A DNA stretch of 64,000 nucleotides. It comes from an uncultured Lachnospiraceae bacterium. Its GTDB lineage: Bacteria; Bacillota; Clostridia; Lachnospirales; Lachnospiraceae. Positions 17,219-25,900 of the stretch are shown here, in pieces. Positions within the stretch are counted from its first letter, which is position 1. Each line of letters opens with the position of its first letter. Position numbers and translations under genes: made by a program. The notes beneath the pieces are model-generated. The model was given only the letters and a program-made list of their open reading frames with translations. It had not been told where the DNA came from and did no database searches. The stretch is from contig CAJURH010000009.1 of assembly GCA_910588775.1 (NCBI GenBank), forward strand, positions 17,195-81,194, in the 5' to 3' direction.

Positions 17219-17845
17219 ATGGCATATGGAAAAATCACTGAAAAACAACAGGAAATTCTGGATTTTATAAAAAACGAGATATTGAACCGCGGATTTCCCC
17301 CATCCGTACGGGACATCTGCAAGGCGGTTCATTTGAAGTCCACTTCCTCTGTTCACTCTCATTTGGAAACCCTGGAGAAAAACGGTTATATACGCCGCGA
17401 TCCCACCAAACCCAGAGCCATTGAAATCCTGGACAGCAACTTCAATATGACCCGCCGTGAAATGGCCAATGTGCCGATTGTGGGCACGGTGGCTGCGGGC
17501 CAGCCTATTTTCGCCGTTGAAAACGTGGAAAGTTATTTCCCTCTTCCAACGGAATATCTTACCAATAACCAGCCCTTCATGCTGCGGGTTCAGGGTGAAA
17601 GTATGAGAAACATAGGGATTATGGATGGAGATTTTGTGATTGTTGAGAAGAAAAATACGGCCAGCAATGGAGAAGTGATCGTTGCTCTGGTTGACGATTC
17701 TGCCACGGTAAAGACCTATTACCTGGAAAACGACTGCGTCCGCCTGCAGCCGGAAAACGATACCATGGAACCGATTCTCATTCATGAAAAAGATGGATTG
17801 CAGATTATCGGCAAAGTGATCGGCGTGTTCCGCTCCATGAGATAA
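17219..17845 (+). CDS. lexA: LexA SOS repressor
   Basis: A 208-residue LexA. The N-terminal winged helix-turn-helix (about residues 1-65: PPSVRDICKAVHLKSTSSVH) binds SOS operators. The C-terminal S24 peptidase domain carries the self-cleavage bond Ala93-Gly94 (VAAGQP), catalytic Ser128 (GESM) and Lys165 (ATVKTYY). RecA filaments trigger cleavage. ATG 17219 is chosen over upstream in-frame codons because ACGGAGG is 9-10 nt before it. Autoregulation through an operator near 17121-17141 is plausible. Confidence 0.96.
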   Translation: MAYGKITEKQQEILDFIKNEILNRGFPPSVRDICKAVHLKSTSSVHSHLETLEKNGYIRRDPTKPRAIEILDSNFNMTRREMANVPIVGTVAAGQPIFAVENVESYFPLPTEYLTNNQPFMLRVQGESMRNIGIMDGDFVIVEKKNTASNGEVIVALVDDSATVKTYYLENDCVRLQPENDTMEPILIHEKDGLQIIGKVIGVFRSMR

Positions 17846-17900
17846 CCATAAATGTGTTATGTAAACTTATCTGCCGCCCAGAGATTTTTGGAAAAAGAAA

Positions 17901-17931
17901 ACAGGGGGAACCCGTTTCAATCCCCCTGTTA
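17901..17931 (-). terminator. Terminator between lexA and rsfS
   Basis: A perfect 10-bp stem AACAGGGGGA / TCCCCCTGTT has an 11-nt loop. The minus-strand tail TTTTCTTTTT indicates it mainly ends the rsfS transcript and overlaps the rsfS stop codon. Confidence 0.75.
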
Positions 17932-18297
17932 TTCCCCCTCCATAAATGTCTGGGCGTCTATCAGCGTTCCATCCCGCCAAATTCTTTCCAAATCATAGAA
18001 TAGGCGGTTTTCCTCATCAAAAATATGCAGAATAATATCGCCAAAGTCCATCAGAATCCAACTGGAGCCCCGACCACCTTCCACATGCTTAATCTCATAG
18101 CCGGCTCTTCCCAAGGTTTCCTCCACGTGGTCCACCATCGCCTGCACCTGATTGGGGTTGCTGGCAGTGGTGATAATAAAGTAATCGGCCAGCACAGATA
18201 CTTCATGGATGTCGATTACCTTAATATCCATGGCTTTCTTTGATTCCAGCGCTTTGCATGCAAGCCTGGCCATCTGCTCTCCTTCTCTTCTATCCAT
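17929..18297 (-). CDS. rsfS: Ribosomal silencing factor RsfS
   Basis: A 122-residue RsfS/iojap protein that binds uL14 and blocks subunit joining when nutrients are short. Diagnostic segments are KKAMDIKVIDIHEVSVLADYF, GSSWILMDFGDIILHIF and YDLERIW. The ATG at 18297 overlaps the yqeK stop (ATGGATAG); an ATG four codons upstream (18309) is also possible. It is the last gene of the nadD-yqeK-rsfS series. Confidence 0.93.
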   Translation of the reverse strand: MDRREGEQMARLACKALESKKAMDIKVIDIHEVSVLADYFIITTASNPNQVQAMVDHVEETLGRAGYEIKHVEGGRGSSWILMDFGDIILHIFDEENRLFYDLERIWRDGTLIDAQTFMEGE

Positions 18298-18880
18298 GTT
18301 TCTTTTCATTCCTTTCCGAATAATAGTCAAATGCCTTTTGTGTGGCAGGGTCAATGTTTCTGGGCGTTTGGCTGAGATATTCCAAGGTATCCTTTAGAAT
18401 TTCATAGGTGCACTTGTCCAAATCCTGGAAAGCCAGACGTCGTATTTCATCCAAATGGGGGGCTGTACTTCGCATAGGTTCAATATAGTCTGCAATAAAT
18501 ACAATTTGCTCAAGCGTAGTCATAGCCTGCTTTCCAGTGGTATGACAGCGGATAGCGCTTAACACTTCTTTATCTTTTACGCCATATTTCTTTTTGGCGA
18601 AATATGCTCCCAGCTTTGCATGGAGCAGAAATGGATTTTCCTTTTCCAAGGAGGATACCGGAAGTTTATGCTTTTTGCAAAGCTTCAGCTTCTTCTTATC
18701 TGAAACGCATTTGGCGCAATCGTGTAAAAGTCCGGCAAGCTGAGCTTTTTCCAGATCCACCCCATATACCATCGCCATTGCCGCGCAAGTATACATAACG
18801 CCCAGTGTATGTTGAAAGCGGTGGCTATCCAGTTTCTTATATAATTTGTTTTGTATTGTCCTGAAATTCTCTGTATCCAT
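18290..18880 (-). CDS. yqeK: YqeK-type HD-domain diadenosine tetraphosphatase
   Basis: A 196-residue HD-domain hydrolase. The metal-binding HD doublet is in LAGLLHDCAK, with His in HRFQHTLGVM and a later IVFIADYIEP motif. YqeK homologues symmetrically hydrolyse Ap4A to ADP. The start at 18880 has AAGGA 8 nt upstream and lies inside the 3' end of nadD, so the three genes form an overlapping operon. Confidence 0.92.
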   Translation of the reverse strand: MDTENFRTIQNKLYKKLDSHRFQHTLGVMYTCAAMAMVYGVDLEKAQLAGLLHDCAKCVSDKKKLKLCKKHKLPVSSLEKENPFLLHAKLGAYFAKKKYGVKDKEVLSAIRCHTTGKQAMTTLEQIVFIADYIEPMRSTAPHLDEIRRLAFQDLDKCTYEILKDTLEYLSQTPRNIDPATQKAFDYYSERNEKKHG

Positions 18881-19553
18881 GTTCCACGTCCTTATAAAGC
18901 CTTGCATCCCCATAAGCTTCCTGCCATAATGGGCATACATGGTATATTCGATTTTTATAAATATAATCCCGAACCGGATCGGGTACATAATACCGGATGG
19001 TTTCTTCTGCAGAAATGCATTTTCGGATGAGGGCGGAAGAAATATCCACGTTTGGGGTGTCCATACGGACGAATATTCCCCCGTATTTTTCGGAAATCCT
19101 CTCCATCTCCTGTTCCAGGGTTACCGGATCTGTATGGTCACGGACGGCTACCGCTATTTTACAGTTTTGACAGATACGGCCTGGTTCCCGCCACTTTTCC
19201 AACGTGAACAGGGAATCCGCACCGATAATAAAATAGTAATCTTCGTCTGGATATTCCCGTTTCATCCGCTCCAGCGTTCGATACGTATAGGAGTATCCCT
19301 GTTCCTGCATTTCTATGAGAGATAATTCAAAATGAGCATTGTCCGCGATCGCCAATTTCACCATCTCAATGCGCTGGCTGTCGGTGGCTCTGCCGGGACG
19401 GATTTTCTTGTGGGGAGGATTTCCCGCTGGCAGAAACAAAACCTTTTCCAGACCAAATTGTTCATACGCCTTTTCCCCAAGAATCAGGTGCCCGATGTGT
19501 ATGGGGTCAAAAGTGCCGCCCATAATTCCGATTTTTCTCTTACTCTCACCCAT
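18837..19553 (-). CDS. nadD: Nicotinate-nucleotide adenylyltransferase
   Basis: A 238-residue NadD that adenylates nicotinate mononucleotide in NAD synthesis. The nucleotidyltransferase motif GGTFDPIHIGHL is at residues 11-22, with LFLPAGNPPHK and the ISSALIRKCI signature near the C-terminus. It extends about 30 residues past the usual end (after RDYIYKN), and that tail overlaps yqeK. It follows yhbY by 18 nt. Confidence 0.95.
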   Translation of the reverse strand: MGESKRKIGIMGGTFDPIHIGHLILGEKAYEQFGLEKVLFLPAGNPPHKKIRPGRATDSQRIEMVKLAIADNAHFELSLIEMQEQGYSYTYRTLERMKREYPDEDYYFIIGADSLFTLEKWREPGRICQNCKIAVAVRDHTDPVTLEQEMERISEKYGGIFVRMDTPNVDISSALIRKCISAEETIRYYVPDPVRDYIYKNRIYHVCPLWQEAYGDARLYKDVEHGYREFQDNTKQII

Positions 19554-19571
19554 TTCAAGTCCTCAGATCCA

Positions 19572-19865
19572 TTATTGCGGAAGTTCGATTTTACTTTTCC
19601 CGTCTTTTTTTGGCCGGTACAGGACAATTTTCTTGCCGATTACCTGCACCACCGACGCGTGCGTGCGCTCTGCCACAGTGTCCGCTATATCCTTGGGATT
19701 TTCCAGGCAGTTTTGCAACACGTTGATTTTGATCAGCTCTCTGGCTTCCAACGCTTCATCCACGGAAATTGTATTTTCCGGCGTGAGTCCCCCTTTCCCG
19801 ATTCGGAGGACAGGGGTGATCTTCATAGCCAATCCTTTTAAATAAGCTCTCTGTTTACTTGTCAT
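19572..19865 (-). CDS. yhbY: YhbY-type CRM-domain RNA-binding protein
   Basis: A 97-residue single CRM-domain protein. It starts MTSKQRAYLKGLAMKI and includes RIGKGGLTPENTI (GxxG-type loop) and LIKINVLQN. YhbY associates with pre-50S particles. It lies 14 nt after obgE, consistent with a ribosome-assembly operon. Confidence 0.93.
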   Translation of the reverse strand: MTSKQRAYLKGLAMKITPVLRIGKGGLTPENTISVDEALEARELIKINVLQNCLENPKDIADTVAERTHASVVQVIGKKIVLYRPKKDGKSKIELPQ

Positions 19866-19879
19866 TCAATCCCACGCTC

Positions 19880-21172
19880 CTATTTATAATATTCAAAGGC
19901 GAATCCGTACATACGCACCGTATCTCCATCCTGAATACCTTCTTTTTCCAAATCTTCCAATATGCCTCCGTCTTTCAGGAAATTTTGGAAAAAGGCAAAT
20001 CCCTTCTCAGAATCCAGGTTGGTATATCCCAGCATTTTCTCAATTTTGGGACCTTCCACGATAAATGTATGGGGATCTTTTTCATCGCGTTCCACTGTAT
20101 AGGGGAGACTTTCCACCAGAAGTTCTTCTTCTGGAAAGAACTCCTGTTCAAACACAATGCTCTCTTTGGGCAAGGTGGAAAGCAGTTTCTTCACAGCCCA
20201 TAAAAGCTCTTTTACGCCCTGGCCGCTGACTGCGGAGATTCCATATACAGGCACGCCTTTGGGTTCAAATTCCTGTTTAATACGCTGCAGCGCTTCGTCT
20301 GCGTCGGGTCCCAGCGCATCTATTTTATTAGCCGCGATGATTTGGGGGCGCTGGGCGATTTCCTGGTTGTATAATTTCAGTTCTTCGTTTATTTTATAGA
20401 TATCTTCCACTGGATCCCGGCCTTCTATGGAAGCGATGTCCACCAGATGGATGATGGCGCGCGTGCGCTCAATGTGTCTTAAGAATTCATGGCCCAACCC
20501 GGTTCCCTGGGAAGCGCCTTCAATGAGTCCCGGGATATCCGCAATGACGAAACCGTCAATTTCTTCGTAGTCCACCACGCCTAAATGGGGATTCAAAGTG
20601 GTGAAAGGATAATTGGCTACTTTTGGGCGGGCATGGGACGCTCTGGATAAAAAAGTAGACTTCCCCACGTTGGGAAATCCCACCAGACCCACATCTGCAA
20701 TTACTTTTAGCTCCAGCAAAACTTCCAGCTCCAGGGACGCGGCTCCCGCCTGGGCGTATTTGGGAACCTGCATGGTGGATGTGGCATAATGCATATTGCC
20801 GTTGCCGCCCTTTCCGCCTTTTAAAAGAACCTGCCTTTTGTTGTCCCCGGATAAATCTGCGATTACTTTGCCCGACTGCGCTTCCATGACGACGGTGCCG
20901 GCAGGCACATAAAGGGTCAAATCCTTGCCATTTGCACCATGGCAGCGACGTTTTCCGCCGGGTCTTCCATCTTCCGCCGCGTATTTTCTTTTGTGGCGGT
21001 AGTCTATTAACGTGTTTAGCCCGTCGTCCACCTGAAATATGATATCGCCGCCCTTTCCGCCGTCTCCGCCGTCAGGTCCGCCGTTGGCCACATACATTTC
21101 TCTGCGGAAGCTGACGCATCCGTCACCGCCTTTTCCTGAACGTATCATAATTTTGGCTCTATCCGCAAACAT
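19880..21172 (-). CDS. obgE: Obg/CgtA ribosome-assembly GTPase
   Basis: A 430-residue Obg GTPase: a Gly-rich Obg fold (residues 1-158, e.g. GGKGGNGNMHYATSTMQVPKYA), a G domain with G1 GFPNVGKS, G3 DIPGL and G4 NKID, and a C-terminal OCT domain (about 350-430). It assists 50S maturation and stringent-type control. An SD (AGGAGGTGAGAGGA) lies upstream. A terminator separates it from rpmA, so it may have its own promoter or receive read-through. Confidence 0.97.
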   Translation of the reverse strand: MFADRAKIMIRSGKGGDGCVSFRREMYVANGGPDGGDGGKGGDIIFQVDDGLNTLIDYRHKRKYAAEDGRPGGKRRCHGANGKDLTLYVPAGTVVMEAQSGKVIADLSGDNKRQVLLKGGKGGNGNMHYATSTMQVPKYAQAGAASLELEVLLELKVIADVGLVGFPNVGKSTFLSRASHARPKVANYPFTTLNPHLGVVDYEEIDGFVIADIPGLIEGASQGTGLGHEFLRHIERTRAIIHLVDIASIEGRDPVEDIYKINEELKLYNQEIAQRPQIIAANKIDALGPDADEALQRIKQEFEPKGVPVYGISAVSGQGVKELLWAVKKLLSTLPKESIVFEQEFFPEEELLVESLPYTVERDEKDPHTFIVEGPKIEKMLGYTNLDSEKGFAFFQNFLKDGGILEDLEKEGIQDGDTVRMYGFAFEYYK

Positions 21173-21218
21173 ATTCCTCTCACCTCCTTAAAACGCTTTA
21201 CGTTCAAAACTCTTAAAA

Positions 21219-21247
21219 AGGCTTCAAACCCATAAGATTTGAAGCCT
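21219..21247 (-). terminator. Terminator after rpmA
   Basis: A perfect 10-bp stem AGGCTTCAAA / TTTGAAGCCT has a 9-nt loop and a minus-strand TTTTTAAG tail. It lies between rpmA and obgE. Confidence 0.8.
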
Positions 21248-21265
21248 TCCATCTCGAAATCCTAA

Positions 21266-21556
21266 TTACTCCTCAGTAGCAACCGGAATAACAGAAACTT
21301 GTTTCTTGTCCCTTCCTTTTCTGGTATAGCGCACCACGCCATCCTTCAAAGCAAATAAGGTATGATCTCTTCCCAAACCCACGTTCAATCCGGGATGAAT
21401 CCTTGTCCCACGCTGTCTGTAAAGGATATTTCCTGCAAGAACAAACTGGCCGTCCGCTCTCTTTGCGCCCAACCGTTTTGATTCAGAATCCCGACCGTTT
21501 TTGGTAGAACCTACCCCTTTTTTATGGGCAAATAACTGAAGGTTCATTTTCAGCAT
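21266..21556 (-). CDS. rpmA: 50S ribosomal protein bL27 with Prp-cleaved leader
   Basis: A 96-residue bL27. The N-terminus MLKMNLQLFAHKKG matches the Firmicutes form in which Prp cleaves after the LQLF-type motif to expose the functional AHKKG end near the peptidyl-transferase centre. ATG 21556 has AAAGGAGG 9 nt upstream. It lies directly downstream of prp, in the conserved rplU-prp-rpmA order. Confidence 0.97.
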   Translation of the reverse strand: MLKMNLQLFAHKKGVGSTKNGRDSESKRLGAKRADGQFVLAGNILYRQRGTRIHPGLNVGLGRDHTLFALKDGVVRYTRKGRDKKQVSVIPVATEE

Positions 21557-21560
21557 TGTT

Positions 21561-21881
21561 CTACACCTCCTTTGCAATTATTTTCAAATAATCTTTTTCG
21601 TAACTGTCCTGTATCTGGGATAAACCCAGCATCAGAGAATCCATCAGAAGTTTCGATTCCTTACTGGGGCCAACAATAAACTCCAAAGATAAGTATCCCT
21701 CATCACTGATTACGTGAATCACATCATCCGTAAAACTGTCAATGGAATTTACGGTATTTACCATCAATGCGGAGACGGCGGCGCAGATAATATCCCGTCC
21801 TTCTTCCGCAAAACCGGCATGTCCTTTGGATTCTACTCTGTTAAATTCCCCGTTCTTTCTCCATACCGTTACCGTGATCAT
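21561..21881 (-). CDS. prp: Ribosomal-processing cysteine protease Prp
   Basis: A 106-residue YsxB/Prp protein. The catalytic dyad is His21 (GHAGFAEEGRD) and Cys33 (IICAAVSALM). Prp removes the N-terminal extension of bL27, which is present in the adjacent rpmA product. It lies 14 nt after rplU and 4 nt before rpmA. Confidence 0.95.
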   Translation of the reverse strand: MITVTVWRKNGEFNRVESKGHAGFAEEGRDIICAAVSALMVNTVNSIDSFTDDVIHVISDEGYLSLEFIVGPSKESKLLMDSLMLGLSQIQDSYEKDYLKIIAKEV

Positions 21882-21895
21882 ATCACACCTGAAAT

Positions 21896-22201
21896 TTACA
21901 GATTGATCTTTTCAATTTTAACTCTTGTGTACTGTTGTCTATGTCCAATCTTCTTGTGGTAACCGGTCTTTCTCTTGAATTTGTAAACGGTTACTTTCTT
22001 TCCTTTTTCGTCACCCACTACAGATGCAGTAACGCTGGCGCCAGCCACGTCATTTCCCACTTTCAGGCCGTTGTCGCTGACAGCAAGCACATCGTCAAAA
22101 GTAACTGTTTCGCCGGCTTCCACGCCAAGCTTCTCTACATTTACGAAATCGCCCGCAGCAACCTTATACTGTTTGCCACCTGTTGCAATGATTGCGTACA
22201 T
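21896..22201 (-). CDS. rplU: 50S ribosomal protein bL21
   Basis: A 101-residue bL21 that starts MYAIIATGGKQYKVAAGD and ends with the basic block FKRKTGYHKKIGHRQQYT plus VKIEKI. The ATG at 22201 has AGGAGG 9 nt upstream. It is the first gene of rplU-prp-rpmA. Confidence 0.97.
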   Translation of the reverse strand: MYAIIATGGKQYKVAAGDFVNVEKLGVEAGETVTFDDVLAVSDNGLKVGNDVAGASVTASVVGDEKGKKVTVYKFKRKTGYHKKIGHRQQYTRVKIEKINL

Positions 22202-22287
22202 AAGGCACACCTCCTATTTCATTTACTCGCCAAATACGGTAGTTGCATTATCAACACTTAAAACCTCTTTGTGCGGCATACCATTGT

Positions 22288-22316
22288 ATCGTAGCACATA
22301 TGCAGATTTTCGTCAA
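22288..22316 (-). promoter_or_regulatory. rplU promoter
   Basis: Minus strand: TTGACG (22316-22311), 17-nt spacer, TACGAT (22293-22288). About 85 nt of 5'UTR follows, where an autoregulatory L21 leader could lie; I could not verify its fold. Confidence 0.55.
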
Positions 22317-22351
22317 GTGCCAAGCATAAAGTTTTTGCATATATTTTAAAA

Positions 22352-22390
22352 AGCCGACAAGCAGGAAAAATCGCTTTCCCGCTGTCAGCT
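22352..22390 (-). terminator. Terminator of the cobalamin-riboswitch transcript
   Basis: A long stem pairs AGCTGACAGCGGGAAA with TTTCCTGCTTGTCGGCT (minus-strand sense, two imperfections) and is followed by TTTTTAAA. It separates the riboswitch transcript from rplU. Confidence 0.8.
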
Positions 22391-22470
22391 TGTGAACTTA
22401 ATCATGTCTTTATTATGTCTTTTTGAAATTCGCTTTTTGTCTGTCTGCTTATAGGACAGACGATGTGTTT

Positions 22471-22626
22471 TCAGGGCTTTTTACCGCCTCCTCGCTTTTT
22501 GTTTTTCATATTGACTTTAAGTATCTCAACGTCGTGGTTTAGTCACCCATATCGGAATCGCTCAGCCGTGCTTCTGAACTTTCCGGTTGTATTCTTTTGT
22601 TTTTTCTGACCCAGAAAAGGGTACAA
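22471..22626 (-). other. Possible micro-ORF or decayed ORF in riboswitch transcript
   Basis: A TTG codon at 22626 follows GTGGAGG by 8 nt and opens a 27-codon frame (start LYPFLGQKKQK, end STAERFRYG), stopped by TGA at 22545-22543. The same frame then stays open for 23 codons, including an internal ATG (MKNKKRGGGKKP), until TGA at 22473-22471. Both pieces are very basic. It could be a leader peptide, a small protein, a gene broken by one stop, or chance. I do not recognise it. Confidence 0.3.
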
Positions 22627-22675
22627 AAAATAGTCCTCCACTTTATGCCTCTGGATACTGTCCATTTACCAATCT

Positions 22676-22840
22676 ACAGACACCTGTCTCCTGACTCGAG
22701 TTTCTAACCTACTTACTGCCCTTCCCAGATTCTACGAATCCAGTGGTTATGCAGCGTTCGCACTCATTACAGTAGGGATAAAGCTGTCCCGGAATCTCAC
22801 CGGATGTTCCAGAAATGGTTACCCACTTCCTTGTATCTGT
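22676..22840 (-). ncRNA. Cobalamin riboswitch (AdoCbl class)
   Basis: On the minus strand the core elements appear in order: CATCCGGTGAGATTCCGG, ACAGC, CTACTGTAATG, CCACTGG, GGGAAGGGC and the closing GAGTCAGGAGACAGG. These match the conserved B12-box core of the cobalamin riboswitch family. A closing P1-type helix pairs ACAGATAC (22840-22833) with GTGTCTGT (22683-22676). A promoter lies 48 nt upstream. No cobalamin gene follows: a terminator at 22352-22390 comes before rplU. Confidence 0.9.
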
Positions 22841-22887
22841 AATATAATTGGCTTATCAATATGGAATTGCTTTCGCTTTATGGTTAT

Positions 22888-22916
22888 ATACTATCACTTT
22901 GCCCAGGAATTGTCAA
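22888..22916 (-). promoter_or_regulatory. Promoter of the cobalamin-riboswitch transcript
   Basis: Minus strand: perfect TTGACA (22916-22911), 17-nt spacer, TAGTAT (22893-22888). The predicted RNA start is near 22880. Confidence 0.8.
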
Positions 22917-22928
22917 TAGTAATTTATG

Positions 22929-22975
22929 AAAAAAAATAACGCCATTTCTGTTTCTATCCAGGAACAGCGTCATTT
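22929..22975 (-). terminator. Terminator after the hybrid kinase gene
   Basis: AATGACGC-TGTT pairs with AACA-GCGTTATT on the minus strand, followed by TTTTTTTT. It isolates the kinase operon from the riboswitch transcript. Confidence 0.75.
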
Positions 22976-22986
22976 TTTCTATTTGC

Positions 22987-25900
22987 TTATTGATTGTTCA
23001 GCCAGTAATCCATGCGCTCCATCAATTGGGAAATATCCAGTGGCTTTGCCAAATGTCCATTCATACCGGATTCCCGCGCAGTGGCAACGTCTTCCGCGGA
23101 CACATTGGCGGATAAAGCGATAATTGGGATTTTTGCCGCATCGGCGCGGGGAAGCTTGCGGATCGCCCGCGTCGCCTCAAACCCGTTCATCACGGGCATC
23201 TGTATATCCATAAGTATCAGATCATAGTATCCTTCGGGCATTTCGGCGAACCGCTGCAGGCCCTTGCGTCCGTCTGCGGCGCACTCCACCATGGCGCCCA
23301 TTTCACCGATAAGTTCCATGGCGATTTCCTGGTTTAGTTCGTTATCTTCCAGCAGCAGGATTTTGCAACCACGGAAAGAAATATCTGGCGTATCTTCCTG
23401 AACTGGATGAGATGAACTGCTGGAGCAATCAGCGGAATTTTGCAGCCGTAAAATAACCGTCACTGTAAATTTGGAACCCTGTCCAGGCGAACTTTCCACA
23501 CTGATGGCGCCGCCCATCATGCGCGCGATATTCTGGGCGATGGACATTCCCAATCCCATGCCGTCCAGGTGACTGACGGCAGGGTTGTCCGCGTGACTGA
23601 ACGGTTCAAAAATATGCTGCATATATTCCTTTTTCATTCCAACGCCGTTATCACAAAATATGAAATCATAAGAACCGCAGCCATGTTCCACCGCTTCATG
23701 CTCTTTGATGAATACTTCCAACACTCCGCCGGAGGACGTGTATTTGACGGAATTCCCCAGAATGTTCAGAAACATCTGCTGAAGCCGCAGCCGATCGCCC
23801 AATATGTTTTCATGCCGGATCTCCATGGGATGGATCTGTAGATGCAGGTTCTTCGCTTGTACATCGGGAAGGACGGATGCAATCACCTCGTCCATCAGCT
23901 CAGGAAGGCTGAATGCCTCGGCTTTCAAATCAAAGCTTCCGGATTTAATCTGGCTTATGTCCATAATCTCGTTTAACACGTCTAGTAGCTGATGTCCGGA
24001 CAGGGAGGCTTTTTCCAGGCATTCCTTTACTTTTTCAGGGTCATCCGCATGATCTGCCGCAATCTTAACCATACCCATAATGCCATTCATGGGCGTGCGT
24101 ATATTGTGGCTCATGCAGGACAGAAATTCCTGTTTGGAGGCGTTGGCCTGGTCTGCGGCTTCACAGGCGGCCTGAAGAGCCTGCTGCTCTCTCATTTCTT
24201 TTCGTTTGCTCTCGGTTACGTCCTGCGCGGCGTAGACGATGGATTTGGCTTTCCCGTCGGCATCCGCCTGGGACATGACGGCTGTGCCGCGAATCCAGCC
24301 GTATTCTTCCGGTTTTATATTTGGGTCGTCCGATAATTTACGGTAGGCAAGCGTCACGTAGGGACGTTTTTTGCTTAAAGTCTGACGTAGATTCTGGATG
24401 CTTAATACGTTCAGATACTCTTCCCGGTCATCGGGATGCACAAAGTTTTCAGCATAAGCCTGTATGCCCGTGGCGTAGTCAACTTTGCCGCCCAAAACTT
24501 TCTTCACGTCCGGCAACTGCGTCACATCCCGGAAAGTGTCCCGCACCAGATCCGCGTAATAGGTGGCGAAAAACATGCCGCTTAGAGTGCGGATAATATC
24601 AACTTGTTCTTGTTCAGCCTTTAGCCGCTTCTCTTCCTCAATTTTCTCCCGGGTAATGTCACGCCCTAGTATGTTCACCGATATGCGTTTTCCCTTGCGG
24701 GCGTAGATGACATGCTGTTCAATCCACTGTAGCGATGTTCCGGCCATGCGGTATTGGCAGATTTCCTCGAAATAATCCCGTGTGCCTGCCGCTTTCTGAT
24801 ACAGATGTTCCGGACTCATCACATTTCGGAACGCCTCTGCATCGTCTGGATGAACGGTAAAGTCCAGCGCTTTCTGGAAATATTGATGGTAATTTCCCGT
24901 ACGGACTTTCTGCATCCCGCTTTCCTCGTTAATCCACATTCGTTCGCACTGGCCGTTTTCCAGATAAACGGTGGTCATAACGCTGTACCTGGACTTGAGT
25001 ATAGCCGCCAGCTGCATGTCCCGAAGACTGAGGGTATGCTCCTGGCGCACCCGTTTATCCACATTTTGCAAAGCCAGGATTGTATAATTTTTCGTGGCAT
25101 GATTCTGGCCAAAATAGGCGATGATGGCCATATAGCGGTACTCGTGATCTTCTTCGCCCCGCCACTGGCATAACATATCGTTTTTCTGCATGGCGGTGTC
25201 TTTCATCTGGCGAAGCCCTTCCAGAGAAAACCTATCGTATACTTTATCCCGGTCTGTGGGATGAAGTTGCTTGAGCAGACGCGATTCCATAATTTCATTC
25301 CACTGGATTGTCCAGGATTTCCACCCTGTGTGCGTGTGGCCATTTTCCCGCACAAGATTAGCCTCTCCCGTGTCCAGGTCAATGCCGTAAATGCCAAAGT
25401 TTTGTTCACCCAATGTGCGGATGACTTCCTGGATGCGAATGCTGGCGTCGTCTACCGCCAGACTTTCCTGCAATATGTCATGGACATCTTTCACATATAA
25501 GAAGACGTACTGATCGCCGTTCGAGGAATCTGCGTCTGGCACCACTTCCATCAAATTCCAGCGGTAGTCTTCTCCCACACGTCTTCGATAACAGCAGTTC
25601 AGTATATCCCGGCCTTTGCGTAGCTCATGTTTAATATGTTCTAAGCGGGTAAATGATATAAAGCTGTGCATGTCGTCTGGATGAATGCCGCCGTCATAAA
25701 TAAACTGCCCCATCCAGCTTGAGAAAGTGTATTTGCCGTATCCAAATGCCCGGTCTTCCGGTCCCATTTTCACCACATCATAGGAGTCCTGTGTTAAATT
25801 GACCCGCAGAATCCGATGATAGGCGTGACCAATGGACTGCATATGCGGCGCCACTGTAATGATAAAAGCCGGAATCTCTCCTTCCCATTTGGTCCGCACG

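Noticed and set aside
22202..22287. Cobalamin riboswitch controlling rplU-prp-rpmA
   Set aside because: A terminator and a separate TTGACG/TACGAT promoter lie between the aptamer and rplU.
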